Positions 34,670 through 44,227 of a DNA stretch of 64,000 bases are shown here, one piece after another (within the stretch, counting starts at the first letter, position 1; every line of letters starts with the position of its first letter). Source of the DNA: Rhodobacteraceae bacterium Araon29 (GTDB taxonomy: Bacteria > Pseudomonadota > Alphaproteobacteria > Rhodobacterales > Rhodobacteraceae); the NCBI GenBank assembly GCA_039640505.1, contig CP046865.1:3311661-3375660 (forward strand), in the 5' to 3' direction. The position numbers were made by a program, and so were the translations under genes. The notes below the pieces were generated by a model. It worked only from the letters and a program-made list of their open reading frames with translations. It searched no databases and was not told the DNA's origin.

Positions 34670-35125
34670 ATGAAAGAAATTTCTATAGGATATTTGTCCC
34701 GGCGTACTGGGGTGGCGACCTCCGCTCTGCGCTACTATGAAACCTTAGGGTTGATTACCCCAAATCGAAATACAGGTGGGCAGCGGCGGTATCCGCGTTC
34801 AGATATCCGCCGTATTTCATTTATTATGGCAGCTCAGAGGTTTGGCTTTACCCTGCCCCGAATTAACGAACTGCTGCGCAGATTGCCGAACGGGCGTACC
34901 CCTTCGAAAGCAGATTGGGAAACCATAGGCGATCTTTTTCGCGATGAGCTGACAGCAAAAATAAACGAAATGGAACGGTTGCGCGACACTCTGAGTGGCT
35001 GCATCGGCTGTGGGTGTCTGTCACTGACGGCTTGCGCGCTTTACAACCCCAAAGACGAAGCCCACCGTAAAGGCACCGGGCCGCGTTTTCTCATGGGAGA
35101 TCGGCCAAAGACAACAACCCAATAA
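34670..35125 (+). CDS. soxR: Redox-sensitive transcriptional activator SoxR
   Basis: A 151-residue MerR-family regulator. The winged helix is at the N terminus (IGYLSRRTGVATSALRYYETLGLI), followed by the dimerisation helix. The C-terminal CIGCGCLSLTAC has Cys111, 114, 116 and 122 in the exact C-x2-C-x-C-x5-C spacing of the SoxR 2Fe-2S cluster, which senses redox-cycling compounds. I use the ATG at 34670; an in-frame start four codons upstream has no better site. It faces the VOC gene and probably controls both directions through the SoxR box between them. Confidence 0.95.
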   Translation: MKEISIGYLSRRTGVATSALRYYETLGLITPNRNTGGQRRYPRSDIRRISFIMAAQRFGFTLPRINELLRRLPNGRTPSKADWETIGDLFRDELTAKINEMERLRDTLSGCIGCGCLSLTACALYNPKDEAHRKGTGPRFLMGDRPKTTTQ

Positions 35126-35151
35126 AAAAAGGGCCCGGAAAAGCCCGGGCC
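35124..35151 (-). terminator. Rho-independent terminator on the minus strand
   Basis: A 7-bp perfect G+C stem (GGCCCGG / CCGGGCC) with a 6-base loop is followed, on the minus strand, by C and then seven T residues. It would end transcription of the response regulator gene about 130 bp after its stop. It also forms a hairpin just past the soxR stop, but without a T-run in that direction. Confidence 0.82.
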
Positions 35152-35282
35152 AGTTCAACAGGGAGGATCGCATATCATTACCCGGATATGCACGGGGTTC
35201 TAATCAAAAAACTATTCTTCTTAACTATATTTAAATTGCAGCAAAACTTTGACAAACAAGTGTTATTTTAAAGTTAACCCGC

Positions 35283-35945
35283 CTATGCGACCAATTTGTA
35301 ACCTCCGCTTTCGGTAATAAGAAGCGAAGCCCTTGTCGGGTCTGGTTCAATTTTTTGGCGAAGCCTATAAATGTGGGTTTCAAGCGTATGCGTGGTGACA
35401 TTAGCATTATATCCCCAGACTTCATGCAGCAAGGTATCACGGGCGACAATCACATCGGCTGACCGCAGAAGGAACTTCAAGATATTAGTCTCTTTTTCTG
35501 TCAGACGAATTTTCTGCCCATTCTGCATCAACAAAACCTTATGGGCGGGCTTGAACGTATAGGGCCCCACGACGAAATTAGCATCTTCTGACTGCTCATG
35601 CTGGCGCAACTGGGCGCGCATGCGGGCCAATAGAACCGGAAACTTAAACGGCTTTGTTACATAATCATTTGCCCCTGCATCCAGCCCGAGGATGGTATCG
35701 GCATCACTGTTTTGTCCTGTCAGCATGATAATGGGGCATTTCACGCCCTGCTTTCGCAGCAATTTACAAAGTTCACGACCATCCGCATCGGGCAAGCCAA
35801 TATCCAAAATCAGCAAATCAAAGTCATTTTCTTTGGTCAGTTCAATTGCGCCTTGGGCAGTGCCCGCCTCAAGCACCTCAAATTCTTCAATGATCGACAA
35901 TTGCTCAACCAATGCGTCACGCAAATCTTCATCATCATCAATCAT
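35283..35945 (-). CDS. OmpR-family response regulator, N terminus displaced by a frameshift
   Basis: A 220-codon open frame that encodes nearly all of a two-component response regulator. The receiver has the acidic MIDDDEDL, the phospho-acceptor Asp in LLILDIGLPDADG, Thr in IIMLTGQN and Lys in YVTKPFKFPV. A winged-helix DNA-binding domain follows (IRLTEKETNILKFLL, HEVWGYNANVTTHTLETHIYRLRQKIE). The expected first residues MTQAKKIL lie just upstream behind AGGAC, with an ATG at 35966-35968, but are one base out of frame because the A tract has seven and not eight bases. As it stands the ORF starts inside strand beta1. The short leader frame ends in TGATG over the inner ATG. No histidine kinase is adjacent. 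It could be a sequencing error, a true lesion, or a gene expressed by slippage or reinitiation. Confidence 0.85.
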   Translation of the reverse strand: MIDDDEDLRDALVEQLSIIEEFEVLEAGTAQGAIELTKENDFDLLILDIGLPDADGRELCKLLRKQGVKCPIIMLTGQNSDADTILGLDAGANDYVTKPFKFPVLLARMRAQLRQHEQSEDANFVVGPYTFKPAHKVLLMQNGQKIRLTEKETNILKFLLRSADVIVARDTLLHEVWGYNANVTTHTLETHIYRLRQKIEPDPTRASLLITESGGYKLVA

Positions 35946-35950
35946 CAGTA

Positions 35951-35957
35951 TTTTTTT
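35951..35957 (-). other. A7 homopolymer frameshift site at the response regulator start
   Basis: Seven T on the plus strand (A7 in the mRNA). Adding one A joins ATG ACC CAA GCA AAA AAA to the rest of the receiver domain (MTQAKKILMIDDDEDL). Without it the leader frame stops after seven codons. The start ATG is at 35966-35968 with AGGAC seven bases upstream. Confidence 0.85.
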
Positions 35958-36162
35958 GCTTGGGTCATTTTATTTGTCCTTGGATAATGCACTACAGATG
36001 CGGATACTTTAGGCATATTTCAAGTCTTGTTGGGTAGGACTCACGCCGAAGTGTGGATAAATGGGCGATTTGAAACAATATTTATAAGAAATGAAACATT
36101 GACCCTAGAAGGGGTTTAGATCACAAACCGATAATCAAGGATCAAGCGGTAAGGATGCGTTG

Positions 36163-37251
36163 ATGACGCTCAATCCGACAGTAACAGAACAGATAGCTCG
36201 CGCCCGTGCCGATTTGCGCATGGGGGTTCCTGTTTTGCTGGTGTCTGAAACGCCTGCTTTGGTAATCCCCGCAGAAACTCTTTCAGTTGAACGACTAAAT
36301 GATCTGCACAGGCTGGCCGATACGGTGAGTTTGACACTAACTGAACGCCGAGCGACGACTTTGAAGCTTGCAGCATATGATGGAGACTTGGTACGGATTG
36401 AGCTTGCGCCTGAAAGGAATATTTCTTGGATTAAAGCCGTGGCTGACCCTGCCGATGATCTAAATGCGCCCTTGAAAGGCCCGTTTCGGGCCCAGCGCGG
36501 TGGCTCGGTCGAGCTTGAGCGATCAGCGCTGCAATTGATTAAAGCGTCATATCTGCTTCCCGCGGCTGTTGTTGCACGTTTGTCTGTCGCACAAAACCTT
36601 GGAGAGTTTGATAACCTTACGCGATTGGACACAAAAGCGGCTTTGCCCCTACTTTCGGCTCCAGCGGTACTGTCAGACATTGCCTCGGCCAGCCTGCCAA
36701 TTTTTTCCGCCCCCAAAGGGCGGCTCCATGTGTTTCGACCCGAGAACGGAGGAGAAGAGCATTACGCTATGGAAATTGGCCGTCCATCGAGGTCTACGCC
36801 CGTTTTGGTGCGGTTGCATTCTGCCTGTTTTACCGGTGATGTGCTGGGCAGTTTGAAATGTGATTGCGGGCTTCAGTTGCGCGGCGCTTTGCAGCAGATG
36901 GGCGATCAAGGCGCGGGCCTACTTTTGTATTTGAACCAAGAAGGCCGCGGCATTGGGCTTGCCAATAAAATGCGCGCTTATGGTTTGCAGGACCAAGGTT
37001 TTGACACGGTAGAGGCCAATCACCGGTTGGGCTTTGATGATGATGAACGCGACTTTAGACTTGGCGCGTCGATTTTAAAAGAGATGGGCTTTACCAAGAT
37101 TAGGCTTTTAACCAATAATCCGGCGAAAATCACCATGATGGAGCGCAACGGTATTCAGGTGGTTGAGAGGGTGCCATTAATTACCAAAAGCACCGATCAA
37201 AACCGCGCCTATCTGGCAACCAAGGCCGCAAAATCAGGCCATTTGCTGTGA
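36163..37251 (+). CDS. ribA: GTP cyclohydrolase II with N-terminal extension
   Basis: A 362-residue protein whose C-terminal ~200 residues are GTP cyclohydrolase II, the first step of riboflavin synthesis. The zinc ligands are in CFTGDVLGSLKCDCGLQ. The catalytic region is LLYLNQEGRGIGLANKMRAYGLQDQG with DTVEANHRLGFDDDERDF, and the base-binding end is LLTNNPAKI. The N-terminal ~150 residues are unlike plain 200-residue RibA and may be a decayed DHBP synthase (RibB) domain; I see no clear RibB active-site motif there. The ATG at 36163 follows AAGGA at seven bases. It diverges from the response regulator gene and converges with the PLP-protein gene 10 bp away. Confidence 0.92.
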   Translation: MTLNPTVTEQIARARADLRMGVPVLLVSETPALVIPAETLSVERLNDLHRLADTVSLTLTERRATTLKLAAYDGDLVRIELAPERNISWIKAVADPADDLNAPLKGPFRAQRGGSVELERSALQLIKASYLLPAAVVARLSVAQNLGEFDNLTRLDTKAALPLLSAPAVLSDIASASLPIFSAPKGRLHVFRPENGGEEHYAMEIGRPSRSTPVLVRLHSACFTGDVLGSLKCDCGLQLRGALQQMGDQGAGLLLYLNQEGRGIGLANKMRAYGLQDQGFDTVEANHRLGFDDDERDFRLGASILKEMGFTKIRLLTNNPAKITMMERNGIQVVERVPLITKSTDQNRAYLATKAAKSGHLL

Positions 37252-37261
37252 CTTGAAACCT

Positions 37262-37918
37262 CTATTTGGCCGGGCCGCGCGCACCGAAAATCGCCGAGCC
37301 AACGCGCACATGCGTGGCGCCAAAAGCAATCGCGATTTCAAAGTCGGCCGACATGCCCATGGACAGACCACTTAAACCGTTGCGCTGGGCGATTTTGGCC
37401 AAAAGCGCAAAATGCAGGGCTGGGGTTTCTTCGACAGGCGGTATGCACATCACACCCTGCACTGGTAAGTCCATAGCGCGGCAACTGGCGATGAAGTCAT
37501 CCGCATCTTCGGGCATGATGCCTGCTTTTTGCGGTTCTTTGCCGGTATTAATCTGAACAAACAGATCTGGACAGCGCCCCGTTTCCTGCGCAAGCCGCGC
37601 TAATGTTGCCGCTAATTTTGGCCGGTCCAGCGAATGGATGGCATCAAAAAGCTCAACCGCTTGTCGGGCTTTGTTGGTTTGCAGCGGGCCGAGCAGATGA
37701 AGATCAATGGCATCAAAACTTGCGCGAAAATCCGGCCATTTTCCAGCCGCTTCCTGCACCCTGTTTTCGCCGAAAATTCTCTGGCCCTGCGTGAGTACCT
37801 TTTCAACCCGCGCATTGGGCTGCACTTTTGAAACAGCAATAAGCTTGACCTGCCCTTTGGGGCGGCCATGCGCTACCTCGGCAGCAGAAATACGGGTTTG
37901 AATTTCGGCAAGGGACAT
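37262..37918 (-). CDS. YggS/PLPBP family pyridoxal phosphate homeostasis protein
   Basis: A 218-residue single-domain fold type III PLP protein. The PLP Lys is Lys31 in KLIAVSKVQPNARV. IFGENRVQEA, DLHLLGPLQTNKARQAVELFDAIHSLD and the C-terminal GLSMGMSADFEIAIAFGATHVRVGSAIFG (phosphate-binding) are the family landmarks. It has no known catalytic reaction and helps keep PLP and amino acid balance. It converges with ribA. Confidence 0.95.
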   Translation of the reverse strand: MSLAEIQTRISAAEVAHGRPKGQVKLIAVSKVQPNARVEKVLTQGQRIFGENRVQEAAGKWPDFRASFDAIDLHLLGPLQTNKARQAVELFDAIHSLDRPKLAATLARLAQETGRCPDLFVQINTGKEPQKAGIMPEDADDFIASCRAMDLPVQGVMCIPPVEETPALHFALLAKIAQRNGLSGLSMGMSADFEIAIAFGATHVRVGSAIFGARGPAK

Positions 37919-38003
37919 TTAAGGGCTCCTTAGGCTGTCCTCTACACATAACAGCCGCGGAGAAATTGCAAGACCTAAGCCTGCGATACTGTCACTTTTA
38001 AAC

Positions 38004-38032
38004 AAAAAAGAGCGGCCCAAGGGCCGCTCTTT
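38004..38032 (-). terminator. Rho-independent terminator of the porin gene
   Basis: A 12-bp stem AAAGAGCGGCCC / GGGCCGCTCTTT (two-base loop as drawn) continues as T-rich sequence on the minus strand. It lies about 24 bp after the porin stop, as expected for a highly expressed gene. Confidence 0.9.
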
Positions 38033-38055
38033 CGCATTTAACCAATGTAGTTAAA

Positions 38056-38928
38056 TTAGAATGTGAACGCAGCAGAAACTTCTACTTCGTTTACGTTATT
38101 TGACTGACCTTTAAGAACAACACCGCCCAGATCATATGAAACTGAGAAGATTGTTTGTGCGTCATCGCCATCAGCAGTCGCGCCGGCACCTTCGTCATAG
38201 GCGTATGACATTGTGATGTCGCCCATTGTGTAACCAACAGATAGTTCGTTGTCGGTATCAAGTGCTTTTGCAGACAATGTGATGTCATTCAAAGATGTAG
38301 CAACTTTCACATATGTTGCAGACGCTTCATCTGTTCCAACAGTTACAGTTGAGGCACCCATTGTATACGCTGCAGATGCATCCCATGCGGCGCCTGAGTC
38401 AGCACCTTCAACAGTGATTGCCAAATCGCCCGCTGTGAATGACGCGCTCAGAGCGCTTGCAGATGAAGAGTTGTTAGTTGCATAACCAACAGTCAGATCG
38501 CCAGCTGTGTAACCCACTTTGATTTCGCTCAAGCCAGCGCTTGTGTCTTCTGTGTAAGACGCAGAAATACCGCCGCCTGAATAAGCAAACTGAAGATCGC
38601 CAAGCTCGTCGCTTGCGCCACCAGCATCCATTTCGCCATCGGCGTCATATGTCAAAGACAGGCCTGAACCGGACATAGTGATCGCACCGCCAATGTCTGC
38701 CGCAGTGGCAGAGTCAGTTTCGTCGATGCCGATGCTTGCGGTGTATGAAATGCCGCTTGCTTCGCCAGACATAGAAACACCAAGATCAGTGGTTGAGCCC
38801 CATGATTCTGCTGCTCCGCCATCCCAGTTGCCATATGTCAGTTTTGCTGAACCGCTGAATGTTACGTCTGCGGCTGCAACACCAGCTGTCATTACGAGAG
38901 CTGTTGTTGTGAGAAGAACTTTTTTCAT
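38056..38928 (-). CDS. Rhodobacter-type outer membrane porin (Porin_4 family)
   Basis: A 290-residue beta-barrel porin. The signal peptide MKKVLLTTTALVMTAGVAAA ends at an Ala-x-Ala site before DVTFSGSAKLTYGNW. The mature chain is rich in Gly, Ser, Ala, Asp and Thr with alternating patterns such as GISYTASIGI and LSLTYDADG, is acidic, and ends in Phe (SAAFTF), the outer membrane insertion signal. Codon use is biased (many gct and gaa codons), suggesting high expression. GAGGG precedes the ATG, and a strong terminator follows. About 230 bp of AT-rich non-coding sequence upstream should hold its promoter. Confidence 0.93.
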   Translation of the reverse strand: MKKVLLTTTALVMTAGVAAADVTFSGSAKLTYGNWDGGAAESWGSTTDLGVSMSGEASGISYTASIGIDETDSATAADIGGAITMSGSGLSLTYDADGEMDAGGASDELGDLQFAYSGGGISASYTEDTSAGLSEIKVGYTAGDLTVGYATNNSSSASALSASFTAGDLAITVEGADSGAAWDASAAYTMGASTVTVGTDEASATYVKVATSLNDITLSAKALDTDNELSVGYTMGDITMSYAYDEGAGATADGDDAQTIFSVSYDLGGVVLKGQSNNVNEVEVSAAFTF

Positions 38929-39160
38929 GTTTTTTCCCTCGGGTTATTATAATGCATTCCCTAAGCACGTGAATCGTGACCAGGTATGTGAGATTAATCG
39001 CTTTTTTTCCCGATGGTTTGCAAGCAAATGAGCAAAATAGCTGACGCAGAATAGAAATATGATGCAGCTATGCCACACCTTGAACCCTAGCCAAAATACC
39101 TAAATCTCTGCCTTTTTGGATGAATGGACGCCATCTAGACAGTCTAAGATGGTAATTTCC

Positions 39161-40420
39161 TTAACTAGGCAGGGGTTTGACCGGTAATTTAGCCAATTTA
39201 TCGACCCATTTTAGCTGCGCGGGTAAGCAGCGCGATTGCAGATCGTAATTTTTCACCACAACGGCCCGGGCTGCGGCACCAAGCTTTGTGCGGCGCGTTT
39301 CATCCTTAAGAAGGGAATCAATGCGGCGTACTAAGGCTTTGCCATCGAAAAAATCCACCAAAACGCCGGTTTTCCCGTTTTTGATCACTTCCTTTACCGG
39401 TGCAGTGTCGCTGGCTACGATGGCGCATTCGGCGCTCATCGCTTCAATAAGGCTCCAGCTGAGCACAAAAGGATAGGTCAGATAGACATGCACCCGGCTG
39501 ACCTGCAGAACAGATAAGAATACCCCATACGGCACCCGACCAAGGAAATGGACCCGCTGCCAATCCGCATCTGAAATTTCAGAGCGCACTTCATCAATAA
39601 AAATCTGCTTCCATGTTTTGCCTTTTGGGGGGCGGCCCCCATAACTCACCCCGTCGTCACCAATCAACACAATTTGCGCATTGGGTCTTTTGCGCAGCAA
39701 CTCTGGCAAGGCCCGCATAAACACATGATACCCCCTGTAAGGTTCCAGATTACGGTTGATGAATGTGATCACTTCGTCCTTACGCGTAAGTGAGCGGTCC
39801 TCGCTTACCTTCAGCACCGCATCAGGGTTTGGCCTCACATGTTTTGTATCAACACCGTCATGAGTGATCGTGATATCCTCGCGAAAGCTAGAGGGATATG
39901 TAGCGGCTTGATACTGGGTTGGACTTAGACCAGCCTCTGCGACATTAAAATGTAAATGATTGTTAAGATTTTCCATCCTGAGTTTCAGTGGGCGCAATTC
40001 GGGACTACCGGCGGCAAATTCGGAGTCAAAATTAATGCTGTCGCTTTCGCGGTTATAAAATAACTCACAATAAAGCCCGATCCGCGCATCCGGCCAAACA
40101 TCCTTTAAAAACAAACTTTCCCCCCACCCAAAATGGGTTAGAATGACATCCGGTTGAAATCCCTTCTCGCGCAATTTAATGGCGGCTTGATAACAAGCCT
40201 CACCTCGGATGACTTTGGTTTCAAAACTGACCACCCAGGGGTGGATACCTTTGGTGCTGCTTCTTGACACCGAATAGGGGAGGACGCGCACACCGTTCCA
40301 ATTGATAGGTTCTTTCACTTTTGGGGTCAAAGCCACCACCTCATCACCACGCGCGGCAAGAGCTGGTCCAAGATGTTTATATTGGCCTGGAAAATTTTGA
40401 TGGATAAGTAAAATACGCAT
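39161..40420 (-). CDS. GT4-type glycosyltransferase
   Basis: A 419-residue GT-B glycosyltransferase. It opens with MRILLIHQNFPGQYKHLGPALAARG and has a Rossmann-type C-terminal half with NRNLEPYRGYHVFMRALPELLRKRP, VHFLGRVPYGVFLSVLQVSRVHVYLTYPFVLSWSLIEAMSAECAIVASDTAPVKEVI and GVLVDFFDGKAL. The Glu in SLIEAMSAE is the usual donor-binding residue. It probably builds a surface polysaccharide or decorates a lipid; the sugar is unknown. It stands alone between the porin gene and a 273-bp AT-rich non-coding region. Confidence 0.9.
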   Translation of the reverse strand: MRILLIHQNFPGQYKHLGPALAARGDEVVALTPKVKEPINWNGVRVLPYSVSRSSTKGIHPWVVSFETKVIRGEACYQAAIKLREKGFQPDVILTHFGWGESLFLKDVWPDARIGLYCELFYNRESDSINFDSEFAAGSPELRPLKLRMENLNNHLHFNVAEAGLSPTQYQAATYPSSFREDITITHDGVDTKHVRPNPDAVLKVSEDRSLTRKDEVITFINRNLEPYRGYHVFMRALPELLRKRPNAQIVLIGDDGVSYGGRPPKGKTWKQIFIDEVRSEISDADWQRVHFLGRVPYGVFLSVLQVSRVHVYLTYPFVLSWSLIEAMSAECAIVASDTAPVKEVIKNGKTGVLVDFFDGKALVRRIDSLLKDETRRTKLGAAARAVVVKNYDLQSRCLPAQLKWVDKLAKLPVKPLPS

Positions 40421-40693
40421 TTAAATCTCTAAGTTTAGGGATAACGGTAAAAACTGCAGGACTTCAATTGGTTATAAAAATGAACAACGCAAAGATCGCT
40501 CAATGCTTGCAATTACCGAGTAAATTCAACAAAATTATGGCCTTAATTGGGCTTTCTTAAAATTTCCTCCAAAGAATGCCATTGGCGATATATTTGGCAA
40601 TATACTTATTGGAACGATGCATGAAATGGTGAATACTCACTGTAAATATTTGCAAGATAGGTCATTTCAAATGCCAATTCATTTCGGCAGTTT

Positions 40694-41371
40694 ATGAAAA
40701 CCCTGCGCCGCATTGCTTTTTCACTGCTTGCTGCTTTGGCGCTCTACAACCTGGCGGCAGTCATTGGCGCCATTGTTCCAGATGTGGCAAGAAAACAAAC
40801 ACAAGGCGCGGGCGACATTGAGGTTCTACTCTACACAGGTCCGATACATTATGATTTTCTAATTCCTGCCGTTCCAGAATCACGCGCCGCCTTTAGTTTT
40901 GCTGAGCAGCAAGGCCTGCCTGTAAATGACCCTAGGCTAGGCTGGTTCGTAGTGGGATGGGGTGCGCGCGCATTTTACACAACCATGGGCGGCTACGGCG
41001 ATGTCACCGCCCAAGCCGTTTGGAAAGCCATCACCGGCGATACCGCCACTATCAGAATAGATAGTGTGGGCACTCTAAGGGCAGACTTGGATGTCCTCCG
41101 CCTAAAAATGACCGAGCAGGAATTTTCAAGATTTCTCTTGGCAATAAACGCCAGTTTCAAGCAATCGGATGATCAGACAAGATTGCCGATTGATGCGCAG
41201 TTGACCGGCACAGATATTTTTTATGAGGCCGAGGGAACATTCAACATGTTCATCACGTGCAACACATGGATTAGCCAAATATTGCGCGACGCGGGGTTTC
41301 AGTTCGGGTACTGGACCCCGATGCCCTATGCGGTCACATTATCGCATTGGCTTTGGCAAAAAGAGGATTGA
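40694..41371 (+). CDS. DUF2459 family periplasmic/membrane-anchored protein
   Basis: A 225-residue protein with an N-terminal membrane segment or signal (IAFSLLAALALYNLAAVIGAI). Family motifs are LLYTGPIHYDFLIP, LGWFVVGWGARAFYTT and FNMFITCNTWISQILRDAGF. The ordered His, Gly-Trp-Gly and Cys-Asn-x-Trp elements recall NlpC/P60-like cysteine hydrolases, but a catalytic role is not established for DUF2459. The 273 bp upstream are AT-rich and hold no gene. It is 174 bp upstream of leuS, with no gene between them that I can support. Confidence 0.85.
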   Translation: MKTLRRIAFSLLAALALYNLAAVIGAIVPDVARKQTQGAGDIEVLLYTGPIHYDFLIPAVPESRAAFSFAEQQGLPVNDPRLGWFVVGWGARAFYTTMGGYGDVTAQAVWKAITGDTATIRIDSVGTLRADLDVLRLKMTEQEFSRFLLAINASFKQSDDQTRLPIDAQLTGTDIFYEAEGTFNMFITCNTWISQILRDAGFQFGYWTPMPYAVTLSHWLWQKED

Positions 41372-41545
41372 CCCAACAAACAAAAACCCACAGCACAAAC
41401 GACGCTGGGAAAAGACGACCATATCTCAGCTTCTTTACACTAAGAGCATAACAATAAGCATGATTTGGCAAAAACCAGCTCTGGACGCTTGTGCAGCAAA
41501 CCTCTATCACCCCCTTCAAGAACGTTAGATTAAAAGGGCTCTATC

Positions 41546-44098
41546 ATGTCGCGCTATTCCGCTGCAGAAATCGAAGCAAAATGGCAAAAGGCTTGGGAAC
41601 AGGCCGATGTTTTCAAAGCTGAGCGCGATGAAAGCCGGCCCAAATATTATGTGCTTGAAATGTTTCCCTATCCATCGGGCAAACTACACATGGGTCACGT
41701 GCGAAATTACACATTGGGCGATGTAGTCGCGCGCTATAAGATGAGCACCGGCCATAACGTTCTGCACCCCATGGGCTGGGATGCTTTTGGAATGCCAGCG
41801 GAAAATGCCGCTATGGAAATTGGCGGCCACCCCAAAGAGTGGACCTATAAAAATATTGACGATATGCGGGATTTGATGAAGCCGCTGGGCCTGTCGTTTG
41901 ACTGGTCACGTGAATTCGCCACCTGCGATCCGGAATATTATGGTCAGCAACAGGCGCTGTTTTTGGATTTTCTAGAGGCCGGTCTGGTCTACCGCAAAAA
42001 CGCCGTGGTCAACTGGGATCCGGTGGATATGACCGTTCTGGCCAATGAACAGGTCGAACAGGGCCGTGGGTGGCGATCAGGCGCTGTTGTCGAACGGCGT
42101 GAGCTGACGCAATGGTTTTTCAAAATCTCCGATCATGCAGAAGAGCTTTTAACGGCTTTGGACGGGCTTGATGACTGGCCCGCCAAGGTCAAACTGATGC
42201 AATCGAACTGGATCGGTAAATCGCGCGGGCTCGAATTTGCCTTTGACGTGATCGATGCTCCGGCAGAGCATGCTGACATCAAGGTCTACACCACGCGCCC
42301 GGATACGCTTTTGGGTGCCTCGTTCGTGGGGATTTCAGCTGATCATCCCCTCGCCCGCGCGCTTGAGGCAGACAATTCAGACATCGCTGCCTTTAATGCC
42401 GAATGCCGGCAAATGAGCACTTCAGAAGCGGATATGGAAAAGGCCGATAAAAAAGGCATCGACACAGGTCTTCGCGTACGCCATCCGCTCAATCCCAATT
42501 GGGAATTGCCGGTCTGGATCGCCAATTTCATCTTGATGGATTATGGCACCGGGGCGATTTTTGCCTGTCCTGCGCATGACCAACGCGATCTTGATTTTGC
42601 CCGCAAATATGAACTGCCGGTGATTGATACCTTTTATGCCATCGACAATGAAACTCCGGTCGCGAATGAGGCCTTCGTTCCACCAAAAACCGAAAAAGTA
42701 AAATGGGTCGATCATTTTGCCGGTCTTGATATTGCCACAGGACAAGAGGCGATAGATGCCACAATTGCCTTTGCTGAAAAGGAAGGCTGGGGCACAGGCG
42801 TGACCAACTTCCGCTTGCGCGATTGGGGGCTGAGCCGTCAGCGCTATTGGGGCTGCCCGATCCCGGTCATTCACTGCGAAAAATGCGGTGTAGTGCCAGA
42901 AAAGAAAGAAAACCTGCCTGTTCGTTTGCCCGATGACGTTAAATTTGACCGCCCGGGCAATCCGCTTGATCGCCATCCAACATGGCGTGATTGTGTGTGC
43001 AGCAAATGCGGTGGCCCAGCCAAACGCGAAACCGATACCATGGACACATTTGTGGACAGCTCTTGGTATTTTGCCCGCTTTACATCACCGCGTGCAGAGA
43101 CTCCAACCGATCTGGGTGATCTGGATTACTGGATGAATGTGGACCAGTATATTGGCGGCATCGAACATGCGATTCTGCACCTGCTCTATTCACGCTTTTT
43201 CATGCGCGCGATGCAGATCACGGGTCACTTGCCTAAAAACAAAGAGGTAGAGCCGTTTAACGCGCTCTTTACCCAAGGCATGGTCACGCATGAGATCTAT
43301 CAAACCCGCGATGCTAATGGCGGCCGTCCCATCTATCATCTGCCCGAAGATGTCAAAGATGGTAAACTGGCCGATGGCACCAAGGTTGAGGTGCTGCCGC
43401 CTGCCAAAATGTCCAAGTCGAAAAAGAACGTAGTTGATCCAGTGGATATTATTGCCGCTTACGGCGCCGATACCGCCCGCTGGTTTGTGCTGTCAGACAG
43501 CCCCCCCGAGCGCGATGTAGAATGGAGCGCGAGCGGCGCTGATGCGGCGCAAAAGCACCTTTCGCGGGTCTGGACGCTTTGCAATCGGATCAAGGATATG
43601 GCCGTGGATGCCGCCGGAGAAGGCGACGACACGCTGCTGCGCGAGATGCATAAAACCATTCGCGATGTCACCTTGGGCCTTGAAAGTTTTGGCTTTAATG
43701 CCGCGATTGCAAAGCTTTACAGCTTTACCAACACCCTGTCCAAATCCAAAGCCGGTGCTGCTGTGCAGCGCCAAGCGGTGATAACCTTGGCGCAGTTGAT
43801 GTCACCTATGACACCGCATTTGGCCGAAGATATTTGGGCCCATCAGGGCGGAGAAGGGCTTTTGGTCAACGCACCTTGGCCAGTAGCGGATGAGAGCCTG
43901 CTAGTGGAAACCACTGTGACTGTGCCGGTTCAGGTCAACGGCAAACGGCGTGCGGAAATCGTGATCGCCAAGGATCTTGATAAATCCGAGGTTGAAAAGC
44001 TGGCGCTAAACGAAGAAGCTATCATTAGGGCGCTTGATGGGGCCGCGCCCAAAAAGGTGATTGTGGTGCCCGGACGGATTGTGAATGTGGTGGTATAA
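41546..44098 (+). CDS. leuS: Leucyl-tRNA synthetase
   Basis: An 850-residue class I aminoacyl-tRNA synthetase that charges tRNA-Leu. The HIGH motif appears as KLHMGH (residues 46-51) and KMSKS as [14 protein letters not shown] (about 620). The CP1 editing domain with its conserved Thr-rich [14 protein letters not shown] and the zinc-like Cys cluster [14 protein letters not shown] plus CVCSKCGG are present. The C-terminal domain [19 protein letters not shown] is typical of bacteria. The ATG follows AAAAGGG. holA follows after 129 bp. In related genomes lptE commonly sits between these two genes and I do not find it here. Confidence 0.98.
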   Translation: MSRYSAAEIEAKWQKAWEQADVFKAERDESRPKYYVLEMFPYPSGKLHMGHVRNYTLGDVVARYKMSTGHNVLHPMGWDAFGMPAENAAMEIGGHPKEWTYKNIDDMRDLMKPLGLSFDWSREFATCDPEYYGQQQALFLDFLEAGLVYRKNAVVNWDPVDMTVLANEQVEQGRGWRSGAVVERRELTQWFFKISDHAEELLTALDGLDDWPAKVKLMQSNWIGKSRGLEFAFDVIDAPAEHADIKVYTTRPDTLLGASFVGISADHPLARALEADNSDIAAFNAECRQMSTSEADMEKADKKGIDTGLRVRHPLNPNWELPVWIANFILMDYGTGAIFACPAHDQRDLDFARKYELPVIDTFYAIDNETPVANEAFVPPKTEKVKWVDHFAGLDIATGQEAIDATIAFAEKEGWGTGVTNFRLRDWGLSRQRYWGCPIPVIHCEKCGVVPEKKENLPVRLPDDVKFDRPGNPLDRHPTWRDCVCSKCGGPAKRETDTMDTFVDSSWYFARFTSPRAETPTDLGDLDYWMNVDQYIGGIEHAILHLLYSRFFMRAMQITGHLPKNKEVEPFNALFTQGMVTHEIYQTRDANGGRPIYHLPEDVKDGKLADGTKVEVLPPAKMSKSKKNVVDPVDIIAAYGADTARWFVLSDSPPERDVEWSASGADAAQKHLSRVWTLCNRIKDMAVDAAGEGDDTLLREMHKTIRDVTLGLESFGFNAAIAKLYSFTNTLSKSKAGAAVQRQAVITLAQLMSPMTPHLAEDIWAHQGGEGLLVNAPWPVADESLLVETTVTVPVQVNGKRRAEIVIAKDLDKSEVEKLALNEEAIIRALDGAAPKKVIVVPGRIVNVVV

Positions 44099-44227
44099 AG
44101 ACAGTTTTTATCTGAACTTACCAGCCGATCGGAGGGGCATTTTCAGTTTGCCCAGCCACCTGAATTTAATGACCTGTGCCCGAAAAGATATTTTCTTTCA
44201 TAGACTTAGACCTAAAGTAGGTTTCCA

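Noticed and set aside
38946..38951. TATAAT in front of the porin gene on the minus strand
   Set aside because: It is only about 18 bp from the start codon and would give a leader too short to hold the GAGGG site comfortably; no good -35 lies at the right spacing.
41372..41545. Possible small gene between the DUF2459 gene and leuS
   Set aside because: The only frame there continues from within the DUF2459 gene in another phase and has no start or composition of its own.
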